A stretch of 64,000 nucleotides of DNA, taken from Cupriavidus basilensis (GTDB lineage Bacteria > Pseudomonadota > Gammaproteobacteria > Burkholderiales > Burkholderiaceae). The stretch lies in contig NZ_BBQM01000023.1 in assembly GCF_000876015.1 (NCBI RefSeq), positions 62,001 to 126,000 on the forward strand, in the 5' to 3' direction. Below are positions 51,601 to 58,547 of the stretch, in pieces. Each line of letters starts with the position of its first letter. Position 1 is the first letter of the stretch. A program made the translations under genes and the position numbers. The notes below the pieces were generated by a model that did not search any database, was not told the origin of the DNA, and saw only the letters and a program-made list of their open reading frames with translations.

Positions 51601-53631
51601 GTTGATCAGGTCGCCCGTCGCCTGGATGGCAAGCTGACCGCCTTCGATCTGGCCAGCAGTATTGTCGAGCGACTGGGCGGCGACGGCGACGCTGCTCCCC
51701 GATACCACGCCTTGACGGCTGCTCATGCCGCCAGCGGCGGTTGCCGTGAGCGCGCCACCCGCGCTGAGCGTCCCGGTGTCGTTGTTGAGCGAGGCGGCAT
51801 GCACCGTGGCATCGCCCTGCGCGTTGACCTGGCCGTGGTTGATCAGGCCACCGGCGGTCAATCGCAGGTTCCCGTTGCCGCCAATGACGCCGCCTTGGGC
51901 GCCGCTGGCAGTGGTGCCAGCCGTATTGATGAGCATGCCGGCCGTCTGGATCGACAGGCCATCCGCATTGAGCGACACCATGCGCCCGGCCGTGTTGTCC
52001 ACCGATGCGGCCGTGGCCGTGAGCGCACCGCCGGCCTGGACCGTGCCCTGCATATTGTTGACTGCGCCCGCCGATTGAATCGTCGTGGCGCCCTGCGACA
52101 CGATCTGGCCACCCTGGTTGGACAGGCTGCCGGCGCTCAGGCTGGTGGCCGCGCCACTGGACATCTGGCCCCGGTCGTTGACGAGCGCCCCCTGCGCATT
52201 GACGACCAGAGCCGCGCCCGCGGCAGCCGTCGCCCCCGTCAGATCGAGATTGCCGGCGCTTGCGGTGAGGCCCAGATTGCCATTTGTCGCGGTCTGGCTG
52301 CCTGCCAGGCTGACACTGGCGCCCTGGATTGTGGCGTTGCCGCTTGCCAGGTTCCGGCCTGTGGCAGACACGGCCCCGGTTGCGCTCACCGTCAGGTCGG
52401 CTGCCGGGCCCGGCGTGCCATCCGGGTTCAAACCAGCCGCGAGCGTGCCCGTCGATGCCACACTCTGCGCTTGGATGCCAAGCGACTGCTGCGCCGCCAG
52501 CGTGCCACCGTTGGAGAATGTGCCATCGGTGCGAAGCGAGGCAGCACCGGCCGAATACGTCGTGCCGCCATTGTCGATGCCGTCTCGTGCCGAGACCGCG
52601 AGATTGCCGGTGGTGTTCGTCTGGCCGGCCAGCACGAGCTTGCCTTGCGCGGTCAGCGTCAGTTCGCCGGCCTGCGCCGCCAGCACACCCCGATTCGAGA
52701 CCCCGACACCAAGCTCCGTTGACGCCAGCAGAATCTTGTTGGCGTACATGCCGCCCAGCTCGCTCACGTCGATGCCGACCGCCGGGGCCGGTCCGTTGCC
52801 AGCGATCGCGCTGGCTGACAGCGCGTTGTAGTCGACCTGGTTCGCGCCGGCCACCACGTTGAGCCTGTTCGCATAGATCGCGGCATTGGCCTTGACCGCA
52901 CGCGCGATCAGGTCCACCTGGTCGGTGCTCGCAGCATTGAGGCCGGCGCCCTCGACGCTGATCTGGCCGCCGGTCACACGGAAGGCATCCAGGCTGCCAC
53001 TGCCGCCGTAGACGGGCGTGCCGGTGGTCAGCGTCACGCGGCTGGTGTTGATGAAGCCTGCGCCGTCGACCAGCAGTCCGTTTGGATTGGCAATCACCAC
53101 ATCGGCCCGTCCCCCGGCCACTTCGAGGTAGCCGCGCAGCTGGCTCGGTGACGTGCTGTTGACCTGGTTGACGATGATCCGTGCCGAGCCCCCAGGCAGC
53201 AGATTGGGGTTGCCGTTGATGTAGCCAGCCTGCTGCGTGGTGGTGATCACCGGCGAGTTGTTGAGGATCGCCCCGGGCCGGTTGACGTCGAACTGCGTGT
53301 AGTGGTTCACCGACACCCCTGCCGAGGAGGGCCGCGTGATATTGACCTGCGGGAGACCATTAGCGGTCTGGATCACGCCCGGGCGATTGGCGCCGGCGTT
53401 CGGGTCGGCCACGATCTGCGCCCCGGCCACCATCGGCAGTCCCATGCAGGCCCACACCGCAAGCTGGATCGCCGGGATACCAATCCGGGTTGCGCCGGAG
53501 TTCGTCTTCGCTGTTCCTCCCGCCGGCGAGGCGGCGGCCCTGCCGGTCCCCGTGCTGCAAGCGGTTTCCGCCACGGCCATGAGCATGGCGCGTGTGCGAT
53601 TGAAGACAATGCGGTAACAAAGACGATTCAT
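42619..53631 (-). CDS. cdiA: CdiA/TpsA filamentous hemagglutinin-type toxin with papain-fold C-terminus
   Basis: 3670 residues from MNRLCYRIVFNRTRAMLMAV, an extended signal peptide region. A hydrophobic core ends near MVAGAQ. The TPS secretion domain (about 50-310) carries NPNGLLVDG, NHYTQFDV and GYINGNPNLLPGG. Then come hundreds of residues of hemagglutinin repeats (LDNTGGxIAANG) as a beta-helix filament, a second repeat region rich in SSQSSS and AGQNVT, and the pre-toxin segment (614-bp repeat). The last 120 residues hold NCTNCVYVVDNQLATGAKAS and AHVWNAVVQGGKVNYIDGQ, the Cys and His-Asp of papain-fold, glutamine-deamidase-type toxins. It is secreted by the CdiB at 35570. An upstream start is compositionally unlikely. 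Confidence 0.93.
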   Translation of the reverse strand: MNRLCYRIVFNRTRAMLMAVAETACSTGTGRAAASPAGGTAKTNSGATRIGIPAIQLAVWACMGLPMVAGAQIVADPNAGANRPGVIQTANGLPQVNITRPSSAGVSVNHYTQFDVNRPGAILNNSPVITTTQQAGYINGNPNLLPGGSARIIVNQVNSTSPSQLRGYLEVAGGRADVVIANPNGLLVDGAGFINTSRVTLTTGTPVYGGSGSLDAFRVTGGQISVEGAGLNAASTDQVDLIARAVKANAAIYANRLNVVAGANQVDYNALSASAIAGNGPAPAVGIDVSELGGMYANKILLASTELGVGVSNRGVLAAQAGELTLTAQGKLVLAGQTNTTGNLAVSARDGIDNGGTTYSAGAASLRTDGTFSNGGTLAAQQSLGIQAQSVASTGTLAAGLNPDGTPGPAADLTVSATGAVSATGRNLASGNATIQGASVSLAGSQTATNGNLGLTASAGNLDLTGATAAAGAALVVNAQGALVNDRGQMSSGAATSLSAGSLSNQGGQIVSQGATTIQSAGAVNNMQGTVQAGGALTATAASVDNTAGRMVSLNADGLSIQTAGMLINTAGTTASGAQGGVIGGNGNLRLTAGGLINHGQVNAQGDATVHAASLNNDTGTLSAGGALTATAAGGMSSRQGVVSGSSVAVAAQSLDNTAGQIEGGQLAIQATGDLINQGGSLKQYGQADTGITAGGKLDNTGGTIAANGQNLTVNAGSLTNDGGQVSHAGAGTLAMASQGPVINAGGVIQTNGALTAQLGSLDGAGGTVSAQKALALTVQGAVDNTSATLHAGDGLTLQAAGALTNAGGRIESASADGALSVSAASVDNTGGRIANAGDGLTQVTARQQILNAPGATSAAGLIGGNGALALNAGTSIVNQGVISARDDATLNAQTIANDTGSLTAGGVLSVASTGTTSNRGGFISAATTTLGAASLDNTDGWLDGDSVNVTTAGDLSNRGGTIKQYGQNDTIVTAGAKLDNTGGIIAANGANLTIGAGTLVNDSGSVAHAGTGTLAVASQGTLSNAAGAIQTNGSLQAQATTLDNSQGTITAQGTATAITSGNLGNRQGSIYGQTGLTLASGGTVDNTAGSAQTAGNLAAVATGAVVNQGGKLAANGLHGEVNISATSVDNTRGLLVNAGDGVTTVTATNAFTNTAGKLGGNGDVTIGAQALANNTDGTAGGLVAAGGALALNITSQLDNRGGTLYGQSLTLNQAGATFNNAGGQVLGSTDVKLDVASLSNLGGAVKANQDVVVGGAVSGSGTMIAGRDLTLNVAGDYTNDASNLLRANRDMRVAASGTLANTATLAAAGALTVSGANVANAAGADINSANTTVTASNIVSNAGRIEGDAVLIGSPTVVNTGTVIGNNVQAQGTDIVNNGAAALMAAVQNLKLYATNSVQNLEGATLYSAGNLQIARDGTRDSNTGLLANQVNTLINRSANIEADGDIDIAANQVSNTRTSIVTTPGTPMQTAVQTLTLWQAGLIDIDLNSHSSVTFPGWNWSAQNAQISTPQTNALRAPVTVTVDKSTVTSLNTTSQTLSFTQSPIEEYNGMPTGANCDPSTLICTRPLTVNPTQYYQSITDNGTTYSITFWPDWDPNVNIRPDLVRQANFGHDYNEISRTTVTMTATDQLVSATDPAKIQAGGSIRINSNGGNILNQSSTMAAGGNLVRVAANGGVQDVGTVLQQTVTTEDTSTFYWHQRTGGSQDIQVVALPGEPQAPTTVMALPAIATANQTVQTTAQNVTVASVNAVGATVTGSSVTGGGASGTQLAGVSGSAGGAAAVSAGGASAVTGVTGQARPAQTLGTASGGIPNLKLPTNGLYTIRTTPGDTYLVATDPRFTQYTNFISSDYMLNALGLDPQKTQKRLGDGFYEEKLIRDQVTQLTGRTFLAGYTDQLEEYKALMNNGVTYAKTFNLTPGVGLTDEQMRQLTTDMVWMVSQDVTLPDGTTQSVLVPKVYLAQGNGVDLQSTGALVAGNAVSINAAGSVENSGTIVGDIATQVVGTDIVNRGSIGGTGTTVVSATQDVRNLGGRIGGQDVVVAAGRDVVNESQTITNATVLANGNSASATGIGAVASISGTNNVAVMAGRDLTSTGATLSAGNDLALGAGRDMRFGTVATGTTQDATAHGGQDYLHDQTVVNQGSTIQAGQSVTAVAGRDMTLTNTNVQSGANAALVAGQNVAIVNATDAHTHSEAAQSNRQQSSYTQSSYDETVQGSNVQAGRNVSIGAGQSTLAATALAANGITAASTTGSGSVAITGSAVSAGNDGKGGGRLAVVATDGVTVSEAREVHDAASESRTRSSGFLSRSSTHDQSSSHEDLGVGSTLAGDSVGLKANNDVTIRQSAVIGSDAVNLQSTQGNVVITAGQNVRESSVSHEESKSGVSAFAGAGGIGVSVGSSGGSASGHVLAVTQSDARSTVGATDGNVTINAGKSVAIIGSDVIAGATPGNSAAGNIDIQAQNINVTAGVDHVSEQTSQSSHSSGFGVALVGTPLDTARNLSAAQKSASGVTRAKQTLNEIGASAATMPQLAITAGSSHSDNSASTDSVTHQGSSLSGAGNVTLRATGDGQTDADGKALSGDILLSGSSVTAGGTATLDAQRNVNIATSTDTFQSSSASSSGGWHASTAVPSLGDIGRNIGGGPNNSGVGLFPYGSQSANGSGDSSATRQNASLVTGKDVTVTSRTGDIQITGSGIAGTNDVSLSATQGKIDILSGQDSQSQRQDSSSRQIGDLGGSGYAGTVGVQTSSHHLDTAQTSQNTIRSQIASNGGSVSIVARDDITAKGADISAGQNVTMVGKNVVLDPGTDTSATNQRDKSSQYGVTLALSGYSVQAAQAAENAARAVEDGKSDKVAALYATQAAIAGLNTYNAASGAKPVGVDKTGNPGNSNGGSALIKATVSIGGGSQQSESHTQSSSVQGTTVTGGNNVTIVATGSGGTGTDGYATDGDITGHGAQIEGKNVTLSAARDVNLQSAQDASSQNSSGSGSSASIGVGFGLGGQQNGFTIEAAASQNHGNANGDSVTHQNSHVTAGDMLTVSSGRDTNLQGAQAIGQTVVADVGRNLNIASQQDTDNYHSQQSSSGAQVSLCVPPLCAGTTVSGSASTSKGNTDSTYTSVVEQSGIYAGNGGFNVNVKGNTDLKGAVIASTADQTKNQLTTGTLTTSDLQNAADYRSDSSTIGGSFDSSSTLTQNLTNSAMTTVLGQAVAPSTGSASGVTRSAIASGTVTITDNAGQEAMTGKTADQTVASLDRDTANANQSIGKIFDAQKVADQQAERQLAAQTIQQAMPLLDKAVGDLLKNQSEPIKVAVHGLIGGLLTSLVGGDFAKGAAATAAGTAAIAVLDESLGTLGLDKPTRDAVLQAVGMVAAGAVGGGGANGAAAAGATGLADAYNRQLHNVSDADLRIKAAELAKDPKYAEMTQDEIYYAIRVVYRNDQVGTGDLKSFDTQAQANAAGVPVSYDQTTGKWLEDPEVATARLNGTQRTQLDSRLREDLWNTGGAFRAELIEASKPSMAAGADAVFGAAMTGLAGRLGNVRVDGSNSVPAGSVKDVNPTGSTQNCTNCVYVVDNQLATGAKASALPRSEPLPFNELNGLYNTKMSGWTTRTNVEDTLLGAGEGTRAVVYGMDTQRATAHVWNAVVQGGKVNYIDGQTGGSGAANFSRFPNIRFGVIN
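43451..44064 (-). repeat. 614-bp direct repeat, copy 2 (inside cdiA)
   Basis: This is the in-frame copy within cdiA of the segment repeated at 40956-41569. It encodes about residues 3190-3394 of CdiA, up to DAYNRQLH, where toxin-tip exchange appears to occur. Confidence 0.9.
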
Positions 53632-54248
53632 GGCAACCCGGGAAACTGGCGTGTCTAGCGGCAACGCGCTGAGATCCGCAGCAACCTAGGGGCAAACACC
53701 GTCCTACCGCGCGCAACTACAGCTGTAACCTTTTGTAACAACAAAAAACTGCGCGCAGCTTAATGTACGGTACAAAGCGCTGATACCCCCCTTTATAACT
53801 AGGTAAACTCTGATAATCCTCACAAATTTGTTGCGCCCGCAACCGAGATCGCCCGCACTGCCGCGCTGGATAAGGAAAGTGAATGGATTTGATCCAGGAG
53901 CGATGCATTCCATAGCCCCCTGTCGCCCTGATCTGAAAATTTCTTAAATCAGATTTTCACATAACTTATAAAGCCTAAAAAATTATCTTTAAAAGGCTAT
54001 TAGTAATGGGTTGCACAAGCATAAGTAGGGCGTCAGCATCGGCATTCCCGGCAATAAGGCTGAAAAAAGCGAGCGTTTCGCGGAAACCTATATTCCTGCT
54101 AATGGATCACCACCGCAGTGACAAGAAGCGCGCACGCACAAAGATTTCGGATCATCGTAGAAGATACGTGGCGTAAGCCGGTCACGAAGCCATTCCCAAA
54201 GATGCGCCAACGGCTGCCGAGTCATCACGCGCACGAAACAGACCCGAA
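53632..54248. other. AT-rich leader region of the CDI locus
   Basis: About 600 bp without a convincing gene. It has long A/T runs (for example AAAAAATTATCTTTAAAAGG near 53977-53996) unlike the surrounding GC-rich DNA. It must contain the cdiA promoter on the minus strand. No confident -35/-10 pair was assigned. The composition would suit silencing by an H-NS-like protein. Confidence 0.5.
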
Positions 54249-55265
54249 TCATCCCCCCGGCGGCGCGCACGACCCGCGCAGGACCAGCTCCGTCGGAATC
54301 TGGATGCGGATCCGGTCAGGCGGCACCTCGCCCTTCAACTGCCGCAGCAGTATGCGCGCGGCTTCGTTGCCGAGCGCGTGGGCGTCATAGCGGATCACGG
54401 AGACTGGCGGGGTGGCCAGTTGGGCGAGTTCGCTGTCGTTCGAGGCGATCAGCGAAATATCCTCGGGAATGCGGCGATTGCTGATGCGGATGGCCGGGAG
54501 CACGCCGGACAGCAGCGGCATGCCGAGCACGATCGCCGCGGTGGGCGGCTCCGGCAGGCTCAGCAGCATCTGCATTTCCCGGTATGCGTATTCGGTCGAG
54601 AAGCTGTCGAGCCGCAGCAGTTGCGGATCCACGGCCAGGCCGGCCTGGTCGTGGGCCTGCTGCAAACCCAGCAGGCGGTCGCGCGCCACGCGCGTGCCGC
54701 TGCCGCCGGTGATCATGGCGATGCGGCGGTGCCCCAGGCTGATCAGGTATTCGGCGGCGCGCCGGGTGCCGCTGAGGTGATCGGCGCCGACGGCATTGAC
54801 CGGGGCGTCGAGTTCGCGCTCGAGCAGCACCACGGGCAGGTTGCCGGAGCGGATGTTGGCCAGCACCTTGCCGTTGGATTCGTCCTGCACCGCGAAGATG
54901 ACGCCGTCGGCGCCACGTTGCCGGAACAGGTCGAGCAGCGCGAGTTCGCGCTCGCTGCTGCCGTCGCTGCTGGCCACCATGATCATGTAGCCGTGTTCGC
55001 TGAGGATGCCTTCGGCACCCTTGACCATCGCCGAATAGATCGGGTTGCGGATGTCGGAGAAGATGAAGCCGATCATGCGCGCGGACACGCCCCGCATGCT
55101 CTGCGCCGCCACGCTGGGCTTCCATCCCAGTTCGTCGATGGCGGCCTGGACGCGCACGCGCACGTCCTCCGCCACGGTAGGCACCCCGTTCGCCACGCGC
55201 GAGACGGTCGCTATCGCGACGCCCGCCGCGCGGGCGACGTCATGGACAGTCACGCGCTTGGTCAA
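54249..55265 (-). CDS. LacI-family transcriptional regulator
   Basis: About 338 residues from a TTG at 55265 with GGAAG five bases upstream. A GTG at 55253 and a TTG at 55322 are alternatives. The HTH reads VTVHDVARAAGVAIATVSRV, followed by the hinge (SVAAQSMRGVSARMIG). The effector domain spans about 60-330. It is the last gene of the ALDH-Bug-Bug-ADH operon, 19 bp after the alcohol dehydrogenase stop. Two LacI-type palindromes upstream of that operon are the likely targets. Confidence 0.9.
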   Translation of the reverse strand: MTKRVTVHDVARAAGVAIATVSRVANGVPTVAEDVRVRVQAAIDELGWKPSVAAQSMRGVSARMIGFIFSDIRNPIYSAMVKGAEGILSEHGYMIMVASSDGSSERELALLDLFRQRGADGVIFAVQDESNGKVLANIRSGNLPVVLLERELDAPVNAVGADHLSGTRRAAEYLISLGHRRIAMITGGSGTRVARDRLLGLQQAHDQAGLAVDPQLLRLDSFSTEYAYREMQMLLSLPEPPTAAIVLGMPLLSGVLPAIRISNRRIPEDISLIASNDSELAQLATPPVSVIRYDAHALGNEAARILLRQLKGEVPPDRIRIQIPTELVLRGSCAPPGG

Positions 55266-55284
55266 ATCGGCTTCCGGATCAGAA

Positions 55285-56448
55285 TCAAAAGGCTTCTTGG
55301 AACAGATTCCGGAAATCGGCAAGGGTCGTCTTCCGGGGATTCCAGCGATTATAGTTGGCCTGCACGCACAACTCCGCCATCCCCTCCAGCTTGTCCCCGG
55401 TCACGCCCGCGTCGCGCAGGCGGCGCGGGATGCCAAGGTCCGCGCAAAGCGCCTCGATGGCTTCCACCGCCATGCGCGCGGCGTCGAGCACCGGCAGCCC
55501 TTGCACGGGCCGTCCCATTGCGGCCGCCACCTTCGCATACTTGGCGGGATTGGCGATCAGGTTGAAGCGCGCCACCGCCGGCAGGCACAGCGCATTGGAC
55601 AACCCGTGCGACAGGTGGAACTCCGCACCGACGAAACGCGCCATGCAGTGCACGTTCCCCAGGCCGGTCTGCCCGAACGTGATGCCGGCCAGCGCCGAGC
55701 CGCACAGCATGTTGGTGGCGGCCTCCAGGTTCTCCCGGTCGGCCACGAACTGGCGGATGTTCCCCGCCAGCAGTTCGATCGCCTGGATATTGATGGCGTC
55801 GGTGATCAGGTTGGACTGGCGCGAGATATACGACTCGAACGCATGGACGAAGGCATCGATGCCGGAGTGCGCCGCCACGTGGCCCGGCACGGTGCGCAGT
55901 GCCAGCGGATCGAGGATCGCGAATGCCGCCGGGTTGAGCGCGGCATGGCGGATCGACATCTTGAGGTTCTTTTCCGTATCCGTGATGACGCAGGAGCCCG
56001 ATACCTCCGAGCCCGTGCCCGCCGTGGTCGGAATCGCGATCAGCGGCGGCGGCGCGATCGAGAATGCCTCGATGCCCTCGTAGTCATGGATGCGGCCTCC
56101 GTTGGCGAGCACGATGCCGACCGCCTTGGCCACGTCGATGGTGCTGCCGCCGCCGATGGCGATGATGGCCGTGGCCTCGTGCGCGCGGCAGACCTCCAGC
56201 GCGCGCGCCACGGTATGCGCGCTCGGGTCGGGTTCGATCTCCGAGTAGGTGGCGATGGCCACGCCTTCGCGCTCCAGCAGCGCGGCCACGCGCCCGTAGA
56301 AATCGCTGGCGAGCAGCGCGGCATCCACCGCGATGAACACGCGCTTGCAGCCACGATCGCGCACGATGGTGGCGATTTTTTCATGGGACCCGGCGCCCAT
56401 GTAGATGCGAGTCGGGCAAAAGAAGGTGGAGATATCGGTAATGGACAT
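55285..56448 (-). CDS. Iron-containing alcohol dehydrogenase family protein
   Basis: 387 residues from MSITDISTFFCPTRIYMG. The NAD-binding domain shows AIIAIGGGSTIDVAKAVGI and AIPTTAGTGSEVSGSCVI. The metal site is formed by D and H residues in PGHVAAHSGIDAFVHAFES and HLSHGLSNALCLP, as in group III/iron-dependent dehydrogenases. Alcohol or hydroxy-acid dehydrogenase and maleylacetate reductase activities occur in this family, and the substrate is not readable. With the aldehyde dehydrogenase in the same operon it suggests a two-step oxidation of an alcohol. Confidence 0.92.
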   Translation of the reverse strand: MSITDISTFFCPTRIYMGAGSHEKIATIVRDRGCKRVFIAVDAALLASDFYGRVAALLEREGVAIATYSEIEPDPSAHTVARALEVCRAHEATAIIAIGGGSTIDVAKAVGIVLANGGRIHDYEGIEAFSIAPPPLIAIPTTAGTGSEVSGSCVITDTEKNLKMSIRHAALNPAAFAILDPLALRTVPGHVAAHSGIDAFVHAFESYISRQSNLITDAINIQAIELLAGNIRQFVADRENLEAATNMLCGSALAGITFGQTGLGNVHCMARFVGAEFHLSHGLSNALCLPAVARFNLIANPAKYAKVAAAMGRPVQGLPVLDAARMAVEAIEALCADLGIPRRLRDAGVTGDKLEGMAELCVQANYNRWNPRKTTLADFRNLFQEAF

Positions 56449-56488
56449 GAAAAGATAGTCGAATCGACAGGGAATCGATGGGGATCGA

Positions 56489-57490
56489 TCAGTCGGCCGC
56501 GGAGAAGCCGGCGGCGATGGTCGTCCAGCGCTTGGTTTCCGCATGCACGAACGTGGTCAGCACGGCCGGCGCCATGCCGCCCGGCTCCGCCGCCATGCCT
56601 TGCAGCGTGCTTTGCATGGCGGGATCCTTCATGCTGGCCACCACGGCCTGGTAGATGCGGTCGCGGATCGGCGCGGCCAGGTTGCGCGGCGCGGCGAGGC
56701 TGTACCACGTGCTCATCTGATAGCCCGGCACGCCGGATTCGCTCAGCGTCGGCACGTTCGGCAGGAAGCGCGTGCGCTGCGCGGTGGTCACCGCCAGCGC
56801 CTTGATGTTGCCGCCGGCAAGCTGGGCGTTGGCCGAAGCGGCGGAGTCGAGCGCGAAGGTCACGCGGCCGCCGATGATGTCGGTCATCATCGGCGAGGCG
56901 CCCTTGTACGGTACGTGCACGGCATCGAACGACGCCTGCTTCTTCAGCAGCTCGGCGGACAGGTGCTGCGTGGTGCCGATGCCGGCCGAGCCGTACGTCG
57001 CCTCGGCGTGATGCTCCTTCATGTAGGCGATCAGTTCCTTGACGTTGTTGACCGGCAGCGACTTGCGCACGATCAGCACGTTCGGCACGACCGCGACGGT
57101 CGTGATCTGCGTCATGTCCTTTTCGAAGTCGTAAGGCAGGTTCTTGTAGAGCGCCGGCGCCGCCGCGTGGCCCACGTTCGCCAGCAGCAGCGTGTAGCCG
57201 TCGGGCTGCGCGCGCGCCACCATCGCGGCGCCGAGCGTGCCGCCCGCGCCGGGGCGGTTGTCCACCATCACGGCTTGTCCGAGTTCGCGCTGCAGCTGCG
57301 CCGCGATCGCGCGCGCCACGATGTCGGTGGTGCCGCCGGGCGTGAACGGCGCCACGATGGTGATGGGCTTGGTCGGCCAGTCGGCGGCGACGGCCGGACT
57401 TGCCGCGACACCTGCCACGACACCTGCCGCAGCGGCCAGTGCAACGAATGCGCCTGCCGTGCGCGCGATCTTCTTGAGGGAATGCATCAT
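56489..57490 (-). CDS. Bug/TctC-family periplasmic substrate-binding protein
   Basis: 333 residues with a signal peptide (cleavage near AVAADWPTKP). It shows ITIVAPFTPGGTTDIVARAI, VMVDNRPGAGGTLGAAMVAR, VPYKGASPMMTDIIGGRVTF and a normal family length. It is one of two Bug receptors in the operon. No TctA/TctB membrane partners are present in the window. Confidence 0.92.
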   Translation of the reverse strand: MMHSLKKIARTAGAFVALAAAAGVVAGVAASPAVAADWPTKPITIVAPFTPGGTTDIVARAIAAQLQRELGQAVMVDNRPGAGGTLGAAMVARAQPDGYTLLLANVGHAAAPALYKNLPYDFEKDMTQITTVAVVPNVLIVRKSLPVNNVKELIAYMKEHHAEATYGSAGIGTTQHLSAELLKKQASFDAVHVPYKGASPMMTDIIGGRVTFALDSAASANAQLAGGNIKALAVTTAQRTRFLPNVPTLSESGVPGYQMSTWYSLAAPRNLAAPIRDRIYQAVVASMKDPAMQSTLQGMAAEPGGMAPAVLTTFVHAETKRWTTIAAGFSAAD

Positions 57491-57536
57491 GGTCTGTCTC
57501 CAGAATTTCTTATGTTTCGGCCTGTGGCCGGGGATG

Positions 57537-58547
57537 CTAATCGAGTGTGACGTTGAGCCCGGACAGCAGCGTGCGCCAGGTGGCCACCGAGCCGGCCAGC
57601 AGCTCGGCCGCGCCTTCCGGCGTCTGCTGGCGCTCGGCCGGCACTTCCACGCCGGCCGGCGCGAGCCGCGCCTGGGTCTGCGGGTCGCGCACCGCGCTGC
57701 GCAGTGCCTTGTTGAGTCGCGCCACCACCGGGGCCGGCGTGCCCTTCGGCGCGAGGACCATGTTCCAGATGTCGTAGTTCAGGTCCTTGATGCCCGACTC
57801 GCCGGCGGCCGGCACGTCGGGCAGCGCACTGATCCGCCTGGGGCGCAGCACGACGACGCCCTTGACCATGCCCGACTTGATGAAGCTGGTGGACGTGGTG
57901 GTGCTGTCGACCAGGTAGTCGATGTGGCCGGCGGCCACATCGTTGAGCGCCAGGCCCGCGCCGCGGTAGTTGGCGATATTGACGTTGACGCCAAGCCTGG
58001 CATTCACCAGCACGCTGCCAAGGAACGAGCCGGAGCCCACGCCGGCCGCGCCCGCGTTCATCTTGCCGGCGTTCTGGCGCGCGTAGGCGGCGAACTGGTC
58101 GAGACCCGTCGCCGGAAAATCCTTGCGCGCCGTGATGACCTGCGGCGCGTCGCCGACCGAGGCCAGCGGGATCAGGTCTTTCAGCACGTTGTAGGACAGC
58201 GACTTGTACAGCGTGGCGTTGGCGGCCAGCGTGCCGACATTGCCGATCACCAGCGTGTAGCCGTCCGGCGCGGCGCGTACCGCGCGGGCCGTGCCGAGCG
58301 TGCCGCCCGCGCCGGGCAGGTTCTCGACGACCACGGGCTGGCCGAGATCGCGCGCCATGCCCTCGGCGATGACGCGCCCGAGAATGTCGGTGGGCCCGCC
58401 CGCCGCGAACGGCACGATCAGCGTCAGTGGCCTGGCGGGATACGTCTGTGCGAAGGCGCCGCCCGAGAGCAAGGCGAGCGCCGCCGCGCCGCCCGCCTTG
58501 AGGACCATGCGGCGGCCGGATGCGCGCGATGTCATGGCGGGCCTCAT
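57537..58547 (-). CDS. Bug/TctC-family periplasmic substrate-binding protein
   Basis: 336 residues. A twin-arginine-like leader (SRASGRRMVLKAGGAAAL) is cleaved near AFAQTYP. The mature part has LTLIVPFAAGGPTDILGRVI and VVVENLPGAGGTLGTARAVR. The ATG at 58547 overlaps the ALDH stop as TGATG. Its sequence is clearly different from the second receptor, so the two probably recognise different ligands or arose by separate acquisition. Confidence 0.9.
   Translation of the reverse strand: MRPAMTSRASGRRMVLKAGGAAALALLSGGAFAQTYPARPLTLIVPFAAGGPTDILGRVIAEGMARDLGQPVVVENLPGAGGTLGTARAVRAAPDGYTLVIGNVGTLAANATLYKSLSYNVLKDLIPLASVGDAPQVITARKDFPATGLDQFAAYARQNAGKMNAGAAGVGSGSFLGSVLVNARLGVNVNIANYRGAGLALNDVAAGHIDYLVDSTTTSTSFIKSGMVKGVVVLRPRRISALPDVPAAGESGIKDLNYDIWNMVLAPKGTPAPVVARLNKALRSAVRDPQTQARLAPAGVEVPAERQQTPEGAAELLAGSVATWRTLLSGLNVTLD

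Noticed and set aside
45985..52722. Several long plus-strand open frames across cdiA
   Set aside because: They are shadows of the repetitive minus-strand cdiA reading and have no start signals or motifs.
54088..54270. Short open frames in the AT-rich gap upstream of cdiA
   Set aside because: They have no ribosome-binding sites, protein-like composition or family resemblance.
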